Virus record (IMG/VR): IMGVR_UViG_3300029264_000309
Span: 1-26,368 of that record
Length of the DNA stretch: 26,368 nucleotides
Strand: one strand, 5' to 3'
Source of the DNA: a virus
Positions 15,264 to 22,992 of this stretch are shown here, one piece after another. The number at the start of each line of letters is the position of its first letter. Within the stretch, counting starts at the first letter, position 1. The notes under the pieces are model-generated. The model worked only from the letters and a program-made list of their open reading frames with translations, was not told the origin of the DNA and made no database searches. The translations under genes and the position numbers were made by a program.

Positions 15264-15456
15264 GCCATTTAAGATTCTATCCACTGTCACAGAACCAGAA
15301 GGCAGTACTGGTGTTCACTTTGAGGTCACCAAAGGTGTTGTTGTGGACGAGCACAGGACACGTACCTTTAAGCTGCGGGCATACCTATCTGTCCCCGTAG
15401 ATGCAGACATAGACGCTGCTTTGTTTGCTTTTTTAGATGAGGGAGGTTGGGTATGA
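15256..15456 (+). CDS. Hypothetical 66-residue tail-operon protein
   Basis: A small protein with a beta-rich middle (GVHFEVTKGVVV and RTFKLRAYLSV) and an acidic helix at the end. I do not recognise the family. ATG 15256, with GGGG 6 bases upstream, is preferred; an ATG at 15244 has no ribosome site. It overlaps the gene before by 8 bases and the next by 4 bases (ATGA), so it belongs to the same operon and is probably translated in coupling with both. Confidence 0.55.
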   Translation: MIKPFKILSTVTEPEGSTGVHFEVTKGVVVDEHRTRTFKLRAYLSVPVDADIDAALFAFLDEGGWV

Positions 15457-16079
15457 CACACCAAGTAGCTGAGATTTACACTTCAGGTGAGCACATAAAG
15501 AAGACCTTCGCTTACACCGAGCAGCCAGAATATCTGTACGACCAATTAAGGGAAGTCTTCCCCTGGATCAATAGAGAGAACTACATTTCTATTTCCACCC
15601 CCACTTATCACGAAATTCTTGAAGAGCAAGTCATGACATGCTGTTTGCCACGGGGGTATTCTGTTGCCATGTTCGGGGAGAATACCATGCTAACCGCTAG
15701 AAAGTTTTGTATGGAGTCTGCGACTAGCTACATCAGGGCGTACTACCCATATACAGGGGATACACCAGATTGGCTCCCAGAGGGGTGCATTCTAATGTTC
15801 TACACAGAGAATGTGGCGGAGTACGGAAGACCTTTCACTGAACAGTCTGCTACCTTTGGTGATTACTATTTTAAAGGTGATCCGGGGGTTGTTGAAGCTG
15901 CTTTTGATTTACCGGAGAAACGAGGCGGTGAATCTACTTACTACGGGGTGACTATGGTTAATGACAACGTCACCCGTGTAAAGCAGTACTGTTACGATTC
16001 ACAGAGCACCTTCTTTAACTGGATTGCTTTGTACAATCTGGTCACAGGAGCGGATGGATCTACTGGCTGTAGACTCTAA
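15453..16079 (+). CDS. Hypothetical 208-residue tail-operon protein
   Basis: An acidic, aromatic-rich protein with many Tyr and seven Cys residues, among them CC in the segment VMTCCLPRGY. No signal peptide, membrane segment or known catalytic motif is seen. Some stretches (ESATSYIRAYYPYTGDTPDW, FGDYYFKGDP) look like a globular enzyme or adaptor fold, but I cannot name it. GGGAGG (15441-15446) 6 bases before ATG 15453 fixes the start; an in-frame TTG at 15447 was rejected. It is the last sizeable gene of the second fibre module, so a virion or assembly role is likely. Confidence 0.6.
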   Translation: MTHQVAEIYTSGEHIKKTFAYTEQPEYLYDQLREVFPWINRENYISISTPTYHEILEEQVMTCCLPRGYSVAMFGENTMLTARKFCMESATSYIRAYYPYTGDTPDWLPEGCILMFYTENVAEYGRPFTEQSATFGDYYFKGDPGVVEAAFDLPEKRGGESTYYGVTMVNDNVTRVKQYCYDSQSTFFNWIALYNLVTGADGSTGCRL

Positions 16080-16230
16080 TATGAGTGAAACCAGTAGAAT
16101 AGAGTTCTCAACCAAGTCCATAGAAATTGATAGCAGTGATGGCAACCTACTGGTTGAAGCAGTCACATTAGTTCTTGTGATCGCAGCCTTATACATCGGC
16201 AAGAAGATTGTTGATAAGTATTTTAATTAA
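16054..16230 (+). CDS. Small one-helix membrane protein
   Basis: A 58-residue protein with a polar, Ser- and Glu-rich front and one membrane helix near the end (LLVEAVTLVLVIAALYIG), followed by a basic tail KKIVDKYFN. It overlaps the gene before by 26 bases. AGGAG lies only 3 bases before ATG 16054; ATG 16081, one base after the stop of the previous gene, is an alternative that gives 49 residues. The type would suit a holin partner, spanin-like piece or a tail-tip membrane peptide, but the sequence does not decide. It closes the second fibre operon. Confidence 0.5.
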   Translation: MDLLAVDSNMSETSRIEFSTKSIEIDSSDGNLLVEAVTLVLVIAALYIGKKIVDKYFN

Positions 16231-16416
16231 GGAATACATTACTCCCCTATTGTCTAAACACAACATGTAGTGGTTAATTGTGCATTAAACCACAATATAT
16301 TGTATTTTTATAAAATAAACCGTTAGAATATAAGCACTTACCGGTTACCAAGTGCCTCGTCTTACTTTGGCTTCTATAATAGAAAGTCATCTCTCATCAC
16401 ATAGGTATCTCTCCAA
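16231..16416. promoter_or_regulatory. AT-rich intergenic region before the head module
   Basis: The 186 bases hold no gene. They contain a near-perfect dyad GTGGTTAAT (16270-16278) with ATTAAACCAC (16284-16293), which may end the fibre operon though no T run follows at once, then a very AT-rich stretch (16294-16320), then a second dyad GCACTT-N10-AAGTGC (16334-16355) next to a candidate promoter. Confidence 0.5.
16352..16380 (+). promoter_or_regulatory. Candidate promoter of the head module
   Basis: A perfect -10 box TATAAT (16375-16380) lies 17 bases after GTGCCT (16352-16357), which matches the -35 consensus at only 3 of 6 bases. The right arm of the dyad at 16334-16355 covers the -35 box, so an activator or repressor site is possible. 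Transcription would start about 30 bases before the portal ATG. Confidence 0.4.
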
Positions 16417-18552
16417 ATGAATGACTCTGCTATTAAAGTATCAGAGGTTGAGGCCAAGGGCTTAACAGGCTGGGCTAACGAACCTTCTGTTACAGACCTC
16501 AAACAAGATTTCACTGACGCTAAGAACGAGGCTGATACACATGTATCAGATGTTAATCGTTGGCTTGATAATCTAAATGTAACTGGTAGCGCTAAGATCA
16601 ACACCCCTGAAGGCAACTCAAAGTTACAGCCTAAACTAATCCGTAAGCAGGCTGAGTGGCGTTACTCCGCTTTATCTGAGCCTTTCTTAAGCACGCCAGA
16701 CGTATTTAACGTCGCTCCCGTTACCCATGAGGATCGGGAAGCTGCAAAGCAAAATGAGTTGGTTCTAAATAACCAGTTCAACACCAAGATTAATAAAACC
16801 CAGTTTATCGACGAGTACATTCGCACTGCAGTGGACGAAGGTACTGTTATCGTCAGAGTCGGATGGGACTATGAAGAACGTGAAGAAGTGCGCTCTAAAA
16901 CTGTCTATGACTATGTCCCTGCAAACGATCCCTCGACCTTTGCCCAGTATCAACAACTGGCTTCCCTTGCTCAGAGCAACCCTGAGTCCTTCGCATCTCA
17001 AGTCCCTGAACACTTGCAAGAGGCATTGCGCCTTTCAATGGAATCAGGACAGATGCTCGTTCCGGTAGAAGCAGGCACCGAAGAAGTCACAGAAACTGTG
17101 ACTGTTCGTAACCTACCTACATTGGAAATATGTGATTACCGGAATGTTGTTATCGACCCCTCTTGTGGCGGTGACTTCACGAAAGCACGCTTTGCTGTGT
17201 ACTCATTTGAAACGTCATTAGACGAGCTCAAACGAGATGGTAAGTACAAAAACTTAGAGAAGATTAACATTACCAACTCAACGATTCTGGGCAATCCAGA
17301 CCACGTTGCAAGTGACAATAGTTCCTTTAACTTCAATGATGAGCCACGTAAGAAGTTCGTTGCTCATGAGTATTGGGGCTACTGGGATATTGACGGTGAT
17401 GGTATTGTAAAACCAATCGTTGCTGCATGGGTGGGCGATGTACTGATCCGTATGGAAGATAATCCATTTCCAGATCAAGCCTTACCTTTTGTAGTCGTAC
17501 CTTATCTCCCAGTCCGTAAAAGTTTACACGGGCAACCTGATGGGGAATTACTGGAAGATAATCAGAAGATTATTGGAGCCGTTACTAGGGGTATGATTGA
17601 TATCCTAGGTAAGAGCGCTAACGGTCAAACCGGTGTTCGTAAAGATGCACTGGATTTAACCAACAAGCGTCGCTTTGATAAAGGGCTGGACTATGAGTTC
17701 AACGCTAACGTTGACCCTCGCCAAGCCATCTTCATGCATACTTATCCAGAAATCCCTAACTCCGCTCAAATCATGTTGCAGTTGCAAAATGCAGAGGCAG
17801 AGTCACTGACAGGCGTTAAAGCATTTAACACTGGTATCAGTGGTCAGGCTTTGGGAGACACCGCTACAGGCATCCGTGGGGCGCTTGACGCATCCTCTAA
17901 GCGTGAGCTTGGGATACTACGTCGATTGGCTGACGGTATTATTCAGATTGGTCGTAAGTTTATTGCGATGAATGCTGAATTCCTATCTGAAGAAGAAGTC
18001 ATTCGTATTACTAATGAAGACTTTGTGACCATTCGTCGTGATGACTTGGGCGGTAACTTTGACTTAAAGCTGTCTATTTCTACTGCAGAGGAAGACAACC
18101 AGAAAGCGCAAGAACTGGCATTCATGTTACAGACTATGGGTAACTCGATGGACCCATCAATGTCTAAGATGATTCTTTCTGACATTGCCCGTCTACGTAA
18201 GATGCCAGATCTTGCTAAGAAGATTGAAGACTATGAGCCACAACCAGACCCAGTTGCACAGCAAAAAGCCCAGCTAGAACTAGCCAAGCTACAAGCTGAG
18301 ATCCAGGAACTTCAGAGCCGTGCTCAAGAGAACCAGGCACAGGCGCAATTGGATATGGCTAAGGCAGGTGCTGAACAAGTGAAGGCCGGTAACGTACAGG
18401 CTGACACTGATATGAAGAACTTGGACTTTGTAGAGCAAGAGTCTGGCGTTAAGCAAGAACGTGATCTACAGAAACAAGGTGAGCAAGCTAAATCTAACGC
18501 CAAGTTAGAAATGGTTAAAGCATCTATTAACAGACCACAACAAACTAATTAA
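16417..18552 (+). CDS. Portal protein
   Basis: A 711-residue portal. Features in order: a helical front (VNRWLDNL), the region KLIRKQAEWRYSALSEPF with FLSTPDVF that is typical of podovirus portals of the N4/P22-like type, a central wing and stem region with CDYRNVVIDPS, PLPFVVVPY-like and GLDYEFN elements, the GALDASSKRELGILRRLADG helix, and a Gln/Ala-rich coiled-coil tail at about 610-705. Twelve copies form the ring at one capsid vertex through which DNA enters and leaves. It is the first gene of the head module and is followed by a hairpin terminator. The ribosome site is weak: TAGG lies about 11 bases before the ATG. The call is firm from length, pattern and the gene order portal, scaffold, capsid. 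Confidence 0.85.
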   Translation: MNDSAIKVSEVEAKGLTGWANEPSVTDLKQDFTDAKNEADTHVSDVNRWLDNLNVTGSAKINTPEGNSKLQPKLIRKQAEWRYSALSEPFLSTPDVFNVAPVTHEDREAAKQNELVLNNQFNTKINKTQFIDEYIRTAVDEGTVIVRVGWDYEEREEVRSKTVYDYVPANDPSTFAQYQQLASLAQSNPESFASQVPEHLQEALRLSMESGQMLVPVEAGTEEVTETVTVRNLPTLEICDYRNVVIDPSCGGDFTKARFAVYSFETSLDELKRDGKYKNLEKINITNSTILGNPDHVASDNSSFNFNDEPRKKFVAHEYWGYWDIDGDGIVKPIVAAWVGDVLIRMEDNPFPDQALPFVVVPYLPVRKSLHGQPDGELLEDNQKIIGAVTRGMIDILGKSANGQTGVRKDALDLTNKRRFDKGLDYEFNANVDPRQAIFMHTYPEIPNSAQIMLQLQNAEAESLTGVKAFNTGISGQALGDTATGIRGALDASSKRELGILRRLADGIIQIGRKFIAMNAEFLSEEEVIRITNEDFVTIRRDDLGGNFDLKLSISTAEEDNQKAQELAFMLQTMGNSMDPSMSKMILSDIARLRKMPDLAKKIEDYEPQPDPVAQQKAQLELAKLQAEIQELQSRAQENQAQAQLDMAKAGAEQVKAGNVQADTDMKNLDFVEQESGVKQERDLQKQGEQAKSNAKLEMVKASINRPQQTN

Positions 18553-18567
18553 TTCCTTCCCCCTGAT

Positions 18568-18594
18568 GCACCCCTTCCGGGGTGCGTCTTTCCT
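18568..18594 (+). terminator. Hairpin terminator after portal gene
   Basis: Perfect 7-bp stem GCACCCC (18568-18574), loop TTCC, GGGGTGC (18579-18585), then GTCTTTCCT. A second small hairpin CTCCC-ATTC-GGGAG (18601-18614) lies just before the ribosome site GGAG of the next gene. As no promoter is seen before that gene, read-through of the terminator must occur. Confidence 0.65.
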
Positions 18595-18627
18595 ACTTAA
18601 CTCCCATTCGGGAGGACACGGAGTACT

Positions 18628-18963
18628 ATGCCTACCAACATTGAATCACTAGAGTTGAACATTCGCGCTGCCAAAAAAACAGCAGAACTGGGTAAATCCC
18701 TTGATCGACTTACACACAACAACGACTTCAAATCCCTGATCATTGAAGGCTACTTTGAAAAGGAAGCCATTCGTCTGGTGTCCCTTAAAGGTGACCCAAA
18801 CATGCAGGACGCAGAGAGCCAAACCTCTTTGATTAAACAGATGGACGCTATTGGTGGCTTACGTCAGTACTTATCTGCGGTGCTACAACTAGCACGTATG
18901 TCAGAGAAAGCACTCATCGAGGACGAAGAAACCCGTGACGAGATCATGGCAGAAGAGGTGTAA
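18628..18963 (+). CDS. Small head protein between portal and scaffold
   Basis: A 111-residue, mainly helical and acidic protein with LGKSLDRLTHNNDFKSLI, EGYFEKEAIRLVSLKGDP and a long helix with GLRQYLSAVLQLA. Small helical proteins of this pattern sit at the same place, portal then this then scaffold, in many marine phages; the function is not established, with head assembly or portal-linked roles suggested by place. GGAG lies 4 bases before the ATG. The stop is followed three bases later by the scaffold start, so the two are co-translated. Confidence 0.6.
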   Translation: MPTNIESLELNIRAAKKTAELGKSLDRLTHNNDFKSLIIEGYFEKEAIRLVSLKGDPNMQDAESQTSLIKQMDAIGGLRQYLSAVLQLARMSEKALIEDEETRDEIMAEEV

Positions 18964-18966
18964 CTT

Positions 18967-20106
18967 ATGGATGACGAGCTGCTGAACGATGATAACTTGC
19001 TAGAATTGTCAGATGAAGAAATTCTGTCAATGGATGCACCTGATTCTATGAGCAGCGCTGATGCGGAAGTGGGTGAAACCCCTGAAGCAGACAGCGGTGA
19101 CGAAGTAGAACAAGCTGAGCCCGCTGAAACGAACGAAGAAGACACCTTAGAAGAACAGGAAGAACCTGTCGATGAGTCACAGCAAGACATGTTTGATAGT
19201 GATTCTATGGAAGAAGATTCATCTGAAGAAGAGGAGTCCTCAGAGGAGGATGATACTGATGAAGAAGACAGTACTTCTAATGAACTTGACTATAAGAAAG
19301 AATACAACAGAGTCATGGCACCATTCAAAGCGAATGGAAAAGAGCTGAAAATTGACTCGGTAGATGAGGCTATTCAGTTAATGCAGATGGGCGCTAATTA
19401 CGGCCAGAAGATGACTGCATTAAAACCAAACCTCAAACTACTGAAGATGTTGGAGAACAATAGCTTATTAACTGAAGCGAAGTTAAGCTATCTCATAGAT
19501 CTGGACAAGAAGAATCCAGATGCCATCAAACAACTTATCCAGGACAGCGGCATTGACCCACTGGATGTAGATACCTCTGATAACACCGACTACAAACCAA
19601 ACACTTACACTGTACACGACAAAGAAATTGAACTAGATGCGGTACTTGAAGAAATTCAAGACACTTCGACATACAGTAAAACTATTGACCTCGTAAGCAA
19701 CAAGTGGGATGAAGCAAGTCGCAAAATCGTTGTAGATAATCCGCAGATCATAAAATTAATCAATGAGCATGTGTCTAATGGCATCTATGCACAAATTGAT
19801 TCTACGATCCAAAGAGAGCGGATGCTCGGTCGGTTGAATGGGCTTTCAGATATTGAAGCCTATCGGCAAATAGGTGACCAGATTAATGCGAGTGGCGGCT
19901 TTGTAAATGATACACAAAAGCCCACCCCACAACCTATATCTACTCCTAAGCCGAAGAAACAACCTGACCCGAAAATGGCAAGTCGTAAGAAGGCCGCAGC
20001 ACCTACAAAGTCTGCACCTACTAAATCGACTCTTCCAGCCGACTTCAACCCACTCAATCTGAGTGATGAAGACTTTGAAAAACTCGTTTCTTCAAAATTT
20101 AGTTAA
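18967..20106 (+). CDS. Scaffolding protein
   Basis: A 379-residue protein. The first 105 residues are very acidic and of low complexity, with runs of Glu, Asp and Ser such as SSEEEESSEEDD. A conserved centre follows (FKANGKELKIDSVDEAIQLM, then QMGANYGQKM and LKPNLKLLKML), then helices, a Lys/Pro/Ala-rich linker at about 320-355, and a short C-terminal helix NLSDEDFEKLVSSKF. Acidic start, helical body and a charged tail helix that can hold the capsid protein are typical of scaffolds, and the gene lies directly before the major capsid gene. Scaffolds fill the procapsid and then leave or are cut. No protease gene is seen nearby. AGAGG lies 8 bases before the ATG. Confidence 0.75.
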   Translation: MDDELLNDDNLLELSDEEILSMDAPDSMSSADAEVGETPEADSGDEVEQAEPAETNEEDTLEEQEEPVDESQQDMFDSDSMEEDSSEEEESSEEDDTDEEDSTSNELDYKKEYNRVMAPFKANGKELKIDSVDEAIQLMQMGANYGQKMTALKPNLKLLKMLENNSLLTEAKLSYLIDLDKKNPDAIKQLIQDSGIDPLDVDTSDNTDYKPNTYTVHDKEIELDAVLEEIQDTSTYSKTIDLVSNKWDEASRKIVVDNPQIIKLINEHVSNGIYAQIDSTIQRERMLGRLNGLSDIEAYRQIGDQINASGGFVNDTQKPTPQPISTPKPKKQPDPKMASRKKAAAPTKSAPTKSTLPADFNPLNLSDEDFEKLVSSKFS

Positions 20107-20139
20107 ATTTATATTTATGTTTACTAGGAGTAAATAATA

Positions 20140-21306
20140 ATGGCACAAGCATATAATGATCCTGCTGGCGGAACAGCTTCCGACGTTGGAAGTCAAATCC
20201 GTACGGATTACCACGTTAAAAAAGCCCTGATTGAAACTGTTAAAGAACAGTATTTCTCTCAATTAGCCGATGTTACTGCAATGCCTAAGAACTTTGGCAA
20301 GAGCATCAAGCTATACCACTACCTTCCTTTGTTAGATGACCGCAACACAAACGACCAAGGCATTAATGCTTCTGGCGTTACAATTGATGATGGTAATCTC
20401 TACGGTGGTTCTAAGGACGTAGGCGCTATCCCCGGTAAGTTGCCTGCTCTTTCTGAGCAAGGTGGTCGTGTTAACCGTGTTGGTTTCAAGCGTGTAGAGT
20501 TAGAAGGCTCAATCGAGAAGTTTGGTTTCTTCGATGAGTACACTCAAGAGTCTTTGGACTTTGACACTGACGGCGAATTGATGATGCACATTAACCGCGA
20601 AATGCTTCGTGGTGCTAACGAGATCACTGAAGATGCTCTTCAGGTAGATTTGTTAAACGGTGCAGGCACTATCCGTTACGCAGGCGCAGCAACTTCTAAT
20701 GCTACTGTAGCTGAAGACATGTTGGTTACTTACTCAGACTTGATGAAGTTAGCCATCGACTTGGACAACAACCGTACACCTAAGCACACTAAAGTGATCT
20801 CTGGTTCACGTATGGTAGACACCAAGACCATCGCTGCTGCTCGTTGCATGTACATTGGTTCTGAGTTGATCCCAACTCTACGTGCTATGACTGACCTGCA
20901 CAACAACCCAGCGTTCGTTCCAGTACAGCAGTATGCTGATGCCGGTAACGTGCTAAACGGTGAGATTGGTTCTGTAGATCAGTTCCGTATCGTAGTTGTA
21001 CCAGAAATGATGAAGTTTGCTGGCGCTGGTGATGATGACGCAAATAGCGTTTCTCACACTACCAATGACAAAGTAGACGTATTCCCAATGCTAGTTGTTG
21101 GTGACGGTGCTTTCACTACTGTTGGTTTCCAAACTGACGGCAAATCTGTGAAGTTCAAGATTACTCACAAGAAGCCTGGTGAAGCGACTGCTGATCGTAG
21201 TGACCCATACGGCGAGACTGGCTTTATGTCAATCAAGTGGTACTACGGTTCTTTGATCTTACGTCCAGAGCGTATTGCTGTTATCAAGACTGCTGCTTCT
21301 TTGTAG
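20140..21306 (+). CDS. Major capsid protein, N4-gp56 type
   Basis: A 388-residue capsid protein of the N4-gp56 family. Family marks are in order: a [20 protein letters not shown] segment near 47-66 followed by [23 protein letters not shown] near 224-236; [17 protein letters not shown] near 275-291; and the end [20 protein letters not shown]. Length is normal for the family. The HK97-fold shell is built from many copies. TAGGAG 9 bases before the ATG is a strong ribosome site, and a strong terminator follows, both as expected for the most abundant virion protein. No cleavage site of the front part is evident. Confidence 0.93.
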   Translation: MAQAYNDPAGGTASDVGSQIRTDYHVKKALIETVKEQYFSQLADVTAMPKNFGKSIKLYHYLPLLDDRNTNDQGINASGVTIDDGNLYGGSKDVGAIPGKLPALSEQGGRVNRVGFKRVELEGSIEKFGFFDEYTQESLDFDTDGELMMHINREMLRGANEITEDALQVDLLNGAGTIRYAGAATSNATVAEDMLVTYSDLMKLAIDLDNNRTPKHTKVISGSRMVDTKTIAAARCMYIGSELIPTLRAMTDLHNNPAFVPVQQYADAGNVLNGEIGSVDQFRIVVVPEMMKFAGAGDDDANSVSHTTNDKVDVFPMLVVGDGAFTTVGFQTDGKSVKFKITHKKPGEATADRSDPYGETGFMSIKWYYGSLILRPERIAVIKTAASL

Positions 21307-21313
21307 TCTGACT

Positions 21314-21346
21314 GAAAGCCCTGCCTCTTGGCGGGGCTTTCTTTTT
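21314..21346 (+). terminator. Strong terminator after major capsid gene
   Basis: A 12-bp stem GAAAGCCCTGCC (21314-21325) with GGCGGGGCTTTC (21330-21341), one T-G wobble, loop TCTT, then five T. It is a typical Rho-independent terminator 8 bases after the capsid stop. Confidence 0.85.
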
Positions 21347-21375
21347 CCTTCCTTCCCTAATTTGAGTATCCCACT

Positions 21376-21921
21376 ATGACAGATGAAATAATCCAGGATG
21401 AGCTAAGTGTTTTAAAAGCACGCGCTGACCAAATGGGTGTTAGTTATAGCAGAAACATTGGTGCAGAAAAACTGCGTGCACGCATAGCAGATGCACTTAC
21501 TGATCAAGAACCTGTCGCTGAGGCTCCCAAGAAAGAAGCCGTAGAAACTGCAGGGCAACGTCGCAATCGCTTACGTAAAGAAGCTAGCGCACTGGTTCGA
21601 GTACGCATTACTTGCATGAACCCCAACAAGCGTGAGTGGCAAGGTGAAATCTTCACTGTCTCTAACGCAGTAGTCGGTACATTCCGTAACTATGTGCCCT
21701 TTAATATTGAGGATGGCTGGCATATTCCAGAGATCATTCTTCAACAAGTTAAAGCCCGTCAGTGTCAGATATTTAAGACAGTTAACGGCCCTCGTGGTGA
21801 GAAGCTCCGTAAAGGTACTTTGATCCCTGAGTTCTCTATTGATGTGCTTCCGCCATTAACAGAAAAAGAATTATCAGATCTAGCTAAGCGCCAAGCAATG
21901 GCTGGCAGCATCGAGGATTAA
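21376..21921 (+). CDS. Virion protein with SAP/HeH-like N-terminus
   Basis: A 181-residue protein. The front (LKARADQMGVSYSRNIGAEK and LRARIADAL) is a two-helix element of the SAP or HeH/LEM kind, a small fold often tied to nucleic-acid binding and common in small phage structural proteins. A beta-rich core follows (VRVRITCMNPNKREWQGEIF and GWHIPEIILQ), typical of a widespread family encoded after N4-gp56-type capsid genes. It has no membrane part. The ribosome site is weak (TTGAG about 10 bases before the ATG). Role: likely head completion or an internal head protein, inferred from its place. Confidence 0.6.
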   Translation: MTDEIIQDELSVLKARADQMGVSYSRNIGAEKLRARIADALTDQEPVAEAPKKEAVETAGQRRNRLRKEASALVRVRITCMNPNKREWQGEIFTVSNAVVGTFRNYVPFNIEDGWHIPEIILQQVKARQCQIFKTVNGPRGEKLRKGTLIPEFSIDVLPPLTEKELSDLAKRQAMAGSIED

Positions 21922-21923
21922 TT

Positions 21924-22940
21924 ATGGAAGTTGCTGATATTACATCAGGATCACTTAACGGCACGGGAGTCTTTGACTCCTTGATGCGTGCCGTAAAGGT
22001 GCATCTGGATCAGGAGTACAAGAAGAACCGTTTCTCTGGCGAAGACTACTCTACGCTTTATATGGGTGCGATGAACGCAGTACTGCAGCAATCCATTCAA
22101 TATGCGCTAACTAAAGAGCAGTCTGATGGACAGGCAGCACTGTTGGCGGCACAAGCCTCTAAGACTGCTGTAGAAGAACGGTTAGTCACTCAGCAGCTAC
22201 AGAACTTGGCTACTGAACAACTGAACCTAGTAAAGCAAGGTGCTCAACTAGATAAGCAGAATTTGTTATTGGATGAACAGGTTATTAAAGCAGTCGAAGA
22301 CACCGCTTTGGTTACCCAGCAAAAGCTTAACCTTGTTGCTGAGAAATCCAATACTAACTTAACTGGCCTTAAGATCTCTGCAGAGACTACTTACCTAGGT
22401 CTACAGCAAACCAAGTTAGGTTCTGACAAGTTATTGGTTGACCGGCAAACTGCTAATCTAACTCTGGATGCGGCGAATACCCCCTTACAAGGGAACCTAA
22501 TTAACAAGCAGATTGATAAACTGGCTGAAGATGTCATTGCATCGAGCGCACAGCGCACACAGTTAGCTAAGCAAGGTCTATTAGTTGATTCACAAACTAA
22601 TAAGACAACACAGGAAACAGCGGCTGTTATCGCTGGCATTAGTAAGATCAACAAAGAGGTTGAAGTTCTGGATCAGCGTAAAGCGACTGAGGAAGCACAG
22701 ATAGCCGATAACGTTGATGGTACTCCTGTAACTGGTGTTCTAGGTAAACAGAAGAGCTTGTATCAAGCTCAGACAGACGGCTTTGCACGCGATGCGGAGC
22801 AGAAGCTTGCTAAGACGTTCTTAGATATTTGGTCAGTGCAACGCACAACAGACGAAGGCTTTACTGTAGCGGGAACTGGTTTGTCGAACACAGAGATTGG
22901 TACAGTGGTGGCGAAAGCTAAGCAAGGCATTGGCGTTTAA
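21924..22940 (+). CDS. Coiled-coil virion protein
   Basis: A 338-residue protein. The first 75 residues carry VFDSLMRAVKVHLDQEYKKN and a helix with LQQSIQYAL, followed by a long Gln/Asn/Leu-rich stretch (about 75-270) with a helical, heptad-like pattern and repeats of the type LVTQQ, LNLV and KQGLLVDSQT. The last part has LAKTFLDIWSVQRTTDEGF. From memory this pattern is common in podovirus-like phages with N4-gp56-type capsids and usually annotated only as structural. GAGG lies 7 bases before the ATG, and a strong terminator follows. A rod- or ring-forming role inside head or tail is possible; I cannot choose. Confidence 0.6.
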   Translation: MEVADITSGSLNGTGVFDSLMRAVKVHLDQEYKKNRFSGEDYSTLYMGAMNAVLQQSIQYALTKEQSDGQAALLAAQASKTAVEERLVTQQLQNLATEQLNLVKQGAQLDKQNLLLDEQVIKAVEDTALVTQQKLNLVAEKSNTNLTGLKISAETTYLGLQQTKLGSDKLLVDRQTANLTLDAANTPLQGNLINKQIDKLAEDVIASSAQRTQLAKQGLLVDSQTNKTTQETAAVIAGISKINKEVEVLDQRKATEEAQIADNVDGTPVTGVLGKQKSLYQAQTDGFARDAEQKLAKTFLDIWSVQRTTDEGFTVAGTGLSNTEIGTVVAKAKQGIGV

Positions 22941-22965
22941 TGTTTAATCTTTTTTGGAAGGGATA

Positions 22966-22987
22966 GGGGGCGCAAGCCCCCTTTTTT
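22966..22987 (+). terminator. Strong terminator just before a start codon
   Basis: A 6-bp GC stem GGGGGC (22966-22971) and GCCCCC (22976-22981) with a GCAA tetraloop and six T (22982-22987). The next gene starts only five bases later, at 22993. Confidence 0.88.
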
Positions 22988-22992
22988 AGGTT

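Noticed and set aside
16231-16416. tRNA or small RNA gene in the AT-rich gap
   Set aside because: The dyads do not make a cloverleaf, and no TTC-loop-like GGTTCGA or CCA end is present.
18864-19190. 108-codon Ser-rich minus-strand open frame
   Set aside because: It is the complement of the Glu/Asp-rich start of the scaffold (GAA and GAT codons read as TTC and ATC or shifted to Ser codons). No ribosome site was seen.
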